Shown here piece after piece: positions 6,573-9,065 of a stretch of 9,065 bases of DNA (its first letter is position 1; the number at the start of each line of letters is the position of its first letter). The stretch is taken from positions 1 through 9,065 of the forward strand of contig JASHSX010000188.1 in assembly GCA_030040865.1 (NCBI GenBank), read 5' to 3'. Both the position numbers and the translations under genes were made by a program. The stretch is from Thermoplasmata archaeon (lineage in GTDB: Archaea; Thermoplasmatota; Thermoplasmata; Lutacidiplasmatales; UBA184). The notes beneath the pieces are model-generated. The model had not been told where the DNA came from and did no database searches. It saw only the letters and a program-made list of their open reading frames with translations.

Positions 6573-7714
6573 GCGCGCCGGTGCTCTCGGTCGAGCACCT
6601 CACCATCGACTACGAGGTGGGGGCCGGAACGTTCCACGCCCTCGCCGACGTCTCGCTGGAGATCGAGACGGGGCACGTCGTCGGGATCGTCGGCGAGACC
6701 GGCTGCGGAAAGAGCACGCTCGCCCAGGCGATCCCCCGCCTCCTCCCGGAGCCACCCGCGAAGTACCGCTCGGGCAAGATCCTCTTCCAGGGGACGGACC
6801 TCGTGACGTTCCCGCGCTGGAAGTTCCCCACGATCCGCGGCACCGGGATCGGGATGATCTTCCAGGAGCCGCTCAACTCGCTCAACCCGGCGTTCCGGAT
6901 CTACGACCAGCTCGCGGAGGCGGTCCGGATCCGGCAGCACCGGGAGGCGGGCCGGACCCTGGTGCGCCCGGACGGGGAGGCGCCGTACGACTATTCGCGC
7001 CCGCCCGAGGGACCCGGCGCCGGCGCGGTCCTCTCGAAAGTCCTCGTGCCGCCGACCGCCCAGGACGCGGCGATGCACCGGGCCGCGCGCGCCCGGCCCG
7101 ACTTGAAGGAGGAGGTCCTCGAGTACCTCCGTCTCGTACGGATCAACGATCCCGAGACGATCCTCGGGCTGTATCCGCACGAGCTCTCCGGCGGGATGCG
7201 CCAGCGCATCATGATCGCGATGGCGCTCAGCGAGAAGCCGTCGCTCCTGATCGCCGACGAGCCGACGAGCGCGCTCGATGTGACGATCCAGGCGCAGGTG
7301 CTCACGCTGATGAAGGAGCTCATCGACGAGGTCCACGCCTCGATCCTGTTCATCAGCCACGACCTCGGGGTCATCGCGGAGACGGCGGACGAGATCGGGG
7401 TGATGTACGCGGGGCACCTGGTCGAGTTCGGCCCGGTGGCCGACGTCTACGCGCACCCCAGCCACCCGTACACCAAGGCGCTCCTCCGCGCCGCCCCCCG
7501 GCGCTACAAGGCCGACGGGCCGCTCGACTCGATCCCGGGCTCGGTGCCGAACCTCTCCCGCCCGCCGCCGGGATGTCCGTTCCACCCGCGCTGCCCGCTC
7601 GCCGAGCCGCGGTGCCGGGACGAGCCCGGGCCACCGCTGGACCCCGCGCCGGGCCGGCTCCCGGGGCACCGCTCCGCCTGCTACTTCGCGGCGGAGGTCG
7701 CGTCGCTGCCGTGA
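6569..7714 (+). CDS. dppD: Peptide ABC transporter ATP-binding protein, DppD/OppD family
   Basis: This 381-residue cytoplasmic ATPase powers import. It shows Walker A GETGCGKST (42-50), Q-loop Gln99 in IFQEPLNSLNP, signature LSGGMRQR (206-213), Walker B LLIADEP (226-232), D-loop SALD, and switch His264 in ISHDLGV. The C-terminal oligopeptide-transporter domain carries HPYTKALL (299-306) and four cysteines, 336, 342, 349 and 371, in the pattern known to bind a [4Fe-4S] cluster in peptide-transport ATPases. The stretch between Q-loop and signature is about 107 residues against about 58 in E. coli DppD. The extra sequence (roughly 125-178) is Pro/Ala/Gly/Arg-rich. GTG 6569 overlaps the dppC stop in a GTGA junction, with GGAGGAGG (6557-6564) upstream. 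A longer open frame upstream is only an overlap with dppC. All catalytic residues are present. Confidence 0.94.
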   Translation: MSAPVLSVEHLTIDYEVGAGTFHALADVSLEIETGHVVGIVGETGCGKSTLAQAIPRLLPEPPAKYRSGKILFQGTDLVTFPRWKFPTIRGTGIGMIFQEPLNSLNPAFRIYDQLAEAVRIRQHREAGRTLVRPDGEAPYDYSRPPEGPGAGAVLSKVLVPPTAQDAAMHRAARARPDLKEEVLEYLRLVRINDPETILGLYPHELSGGMRQRIMIAMALSEKPSLLIADEPTSALDVTIQAQVLTLMKELIDEVHASILFISHDLGVIAETADEIGVMYAGHLVEFGPVADVYAHPSHPYTKALLRAAPRRYKADGPLDSIPGSVPNLSRPPPGCPFHPRCPLAEPRCRDEPGPPLDPAPGRLPGHRSACYFAAEVASLP

Positions 7715-8928
7715 CCGACGCCCCGCTCCTCCAGGTGGTCGAGCTCGAGAAGCGGTTCCCGCTCCCGAAGAGCGTCTCCGAGTACTTCGGGAGGAAGTCG
7801 GGGCGGTCGATCCACGCGGTCGACGGCGTGAGCTTCGAGATCCGCGCCGGCGAGACGGTCGGCCTCATCGGAGAGTCCGGCTCGGGGAAGACGACGCTCG
7901 GCTGGGTGCTCGCGCGGCTCCACGAACCGAGCGGCGGGACGATCCGGTTCGCCGGCGCCGACGTGACGAACCTCTCGGGCGACGAGCTGCGGGCGTGGCG
8001 CCGGAACGTCCAGGTCGTCTTCCAGGACCCGGTGGGCTCGCTCGACCCGCGCCTACGGGTCTGGCAGATCGTGAGCGAGCCGCTGCGGGCCCAGGACCAG
8101 ATGGAACGGGTCCGCTTCCGCCGGGAGCGCAAGCGGGTACGGGAGGAGAACCGACGGCGCGAGGCCGCGAACCGCCGGGCGGCGCGGGGCACGCCGCCGG
8201 GACCCCAGCTGCCGCTGCTCGACCCGCCCCGGCGGTCCCCGCGGCTCACCCGCAAGGCGTTGCGGGAGCGCGTCCGCACGACCCTTCCGAACGTCGGGCT
8301 GCCGCCGGACTGTCTCAACCAGTACCCCCACGAGTTCTCCGGCGGAGGACGCCAGCGGCTCTCGCTCGCCCGCGCGCTCAGCGTCCAGCCGCGCCTGATC
8401 ATCCTCGACGAGCCGACGAGCGCCCTCGACGTCGCGGTGCAGGCCCAGATCCTGAACCGGCTCGTGGAGCTCCAGCGGCAGCGGCGGATCGCCTTCCTGC
8501 TCATCACCCACAACGTGGCGGCGGTCCGATACGTCGCCGACCGGGTGGCGGTGATGTACCTGGGCCGGCTCGTCGAGGTCGGGGACGTGCGCACCGTCCT
8601 CGAACGCCCCATCCACCCGTACACGAAGGCCCTGCTCGCCGCCGTCCCCGAACCGGATCCGGCCCGGCGGCACACCCGCTACCGGATCGGCGGCGACATC
8701 CCGACGCTGATCGACCCCCCGCCCGGGTGCCGGTTCGCGCCGCGGTGCCCGTTCGTCATCGACCGTTGCCGCGCGGAGTACCCGCCGCTCCGAGAGATCC
8801 CCGGCACGGCCGGTCGGCTCGTCTCCTGCCACCGCGCGGAGGAGGTCGCCGACATCCCGCCGTCGGCGCTCCTCTCGACCGAGGGCGGCGCGGCCGCTGC
8901 GGCGGTCAGCTCGCCCACTGGGTATTGA
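7711..8928 (+). CDS. dppF: Peptide ABC transporter ATP-binding protein, DppF/OppF family
   Basis: The second ATPase, 405 residues, forms the heterodimer with DppD. Landmarks are Walker A GESGSGKTT (54-62), Q-loop Gln105 in VFQDPVGSLDPR, signature FSGGGRQR (209-216), Walker B LIILDEP (229-235), SALD, and switch His267 in ITHNVAA, where Asn replaces the usual Asp after His. The C-terminal domain has HPYTKALLAAVPEPDP (302-317) and cysteines 340, 346, 353 and 373, again matching the [4Fe-4S] pattern of this family. Between Q-loop and signature lie about 104 residues instead of about 55-60; the extra part (about 130-183) is strikingly Arg-rich, then Pro-rich. GTG 7711 overlaps the dppD stop (GTGA), and GGAGGT at 7693-7698 serves as ribosome binding site. 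The last 25 residues are a low-complexity tail whose end overlaps the opposing gene. It is the last gene of the operon. Confidence 0.94.
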   Translation: MTDAPLLQVVELEKRFPLPKSVSEYFGRKSGRSIHAVDGVSFEIRAGETVGLIGESGSGKTTLGWVLARLHEPSGGTIRFAGADVTNLSGDELRAWRRNVQVVFQDPVGSLDPRLRVWQIVSEPLRAQDQMERVRFRRERKRVREENRRREAANRRAARGTPPGPQLPLLDPPRRSPRLTRKALRERVRTTLPNVGLPPDCLNQYPHEFSGGGRQRLSLARALSVQPRLIILDEPTSALDVAVQAQILNRLVELQRQRRIAFLLITHNVAAVRYVADRVAVMYLGRLVEVGDVRTVLERPIHPYTKALLAAVPEPDPARRHTRYRIGGDIPTLIDPPPGCRFAPRCPFVIDRCRAEYPPLREIPGTAGRLVSCHRAEEVADIPPSALLSTEGGAAAAAVSSPTGY

Positions 8929-9065
8929 ACAGGAAGGCGAACGGCTCGGCGCTCGCCATCGGGTTCTCGACCACGCCGTGGAGGTACGTGGAGTAGATCG
9001 CGAACGACGTCGGGACGACGAGCCAGATGTCGGTGTAGTTCTGGTACATGAGGGACGTCATCGTG
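8906..9065 (-). CDS. Probable family-5 peptide-binding protein, C-terminal end (partial)
   Basis: On the minus strand an open frame enters from the right edge and stops at TGA (plus-strand TCA at 8906-8908), giving 52 visible residues. The text includes LMYQNYTDIWLVVPTSFAIY, then STYLHGVVENP and a final PFAFLFNTQWAS. Aromatic-rich sequence with a Y-D-I-W-L stretch, a LHG-x-x-x-NP element and an F-N-T-Q-W end resembles the C-terminus of solute-binding proteins of the peptide/nickel class (SBP family 5), the lobe closed by the last strand and helix. Such proteins capture peptides outside the membrane and hand them to DppBC, so its place beside dppBCDF fits. It converges on dppF and overlaps its 3' end by 23 nt (8906-8928). 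The signal peptide and most of the protein lie outside the window. Coding status is likely; the family call rests on a short segment and on context. Confidence 0.65.
   Translation of the reverse strand, partial: TMTSLMYQNYTDIWLVVPTSFAIYSTYLHGVVENPMASAEPFAFLFNTQWAS

Noticed and set aside
1..9065. CRISPR arrays, insertion sequences, integrase sites or phage genes
   Set aside because: I saw no direct repeats with regular spacing, no terminal inverted repeats and no transposase or integrase motifs.

Overview
The window is very GC-rich (about 70% by eye) and densely coded. It probably comes from an archaeon. The few AT-rich stretches between genes look like archaeal TATA boxes placed where the TATA-to-start distance would fit, clearest at 2699-2708 (CTATATATAG) and 4367-4376 (TTTAATA). 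Purine-rich Shine-Dalgarno sequences sit before the genes inside the operon. The proteins are not strongly acidic, which argues against a haloarchaeon. An uncultivated, GC-rich Thermoplasmatota-like lineage is my best guess, but it is inference; no rRNA or other marker gene is present.

Layout. (1) 1-612: the 3' part of an amidohydrolase-family-3 metal hydrolase, cut by the window edge. (2) 638-1279: an unrecognised 213-residue protein with a C-W-H-E-C cluster and a Pro/Ala/Ser/Arg tail. (3) 1355-2566: a saccharopine-dehydrogenase-fold NAD(P) oxidoreductase. (4) 2567-2746: a comparatively AT-rich intergenic region with a strong TATA box and two perfect palindromes. (5) 2747-4339: a class III PLP aminotransferase resembling glutamate-1-semialdehyde aminomutase, with an unusual Pro/Ala-rich N-terminal extension of about 80 residues. 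(6) 4340-4445: a short leader with a TATA-like box and a hairpin that ends at the next start codon. (7) 4446-8928: four tightly coupled genes for a complete oligopeptide/dipeptide ABC importer core, two permeases (DppB, DppC) and two ATPases (DppD, DppF). (8) 8906-9065, minus strand: the last 52 codons of a protein that looks like the C-terminus of a family-5 peptide-binding protein. It converges on dppF and overlaps its 3' end by 23 nt.

Read together, the right half is a peptide uptake locus: a binding protein (minus strand, mostly outside the window) would deliver peptides to the DppBCDF core. The aminotransferase, the saccharopine-dehydrogenase-like enzyme and the amidohydrolase upstream fit breakdown or remodelling of amino acids and amides. 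That link rests on gene neighbourhood only. All permease and ATPase hallmark motifs are intact, so the transporter should be functional.

Nothing here is clearly a new system. The most useful extra observations are the convergent overlapping binding-protein gene, long insertions at the same place in both ATPases, the aminotransferase N-terminal extension, the palindrome-bearing promoter island, and a hairpin leader before dppB.
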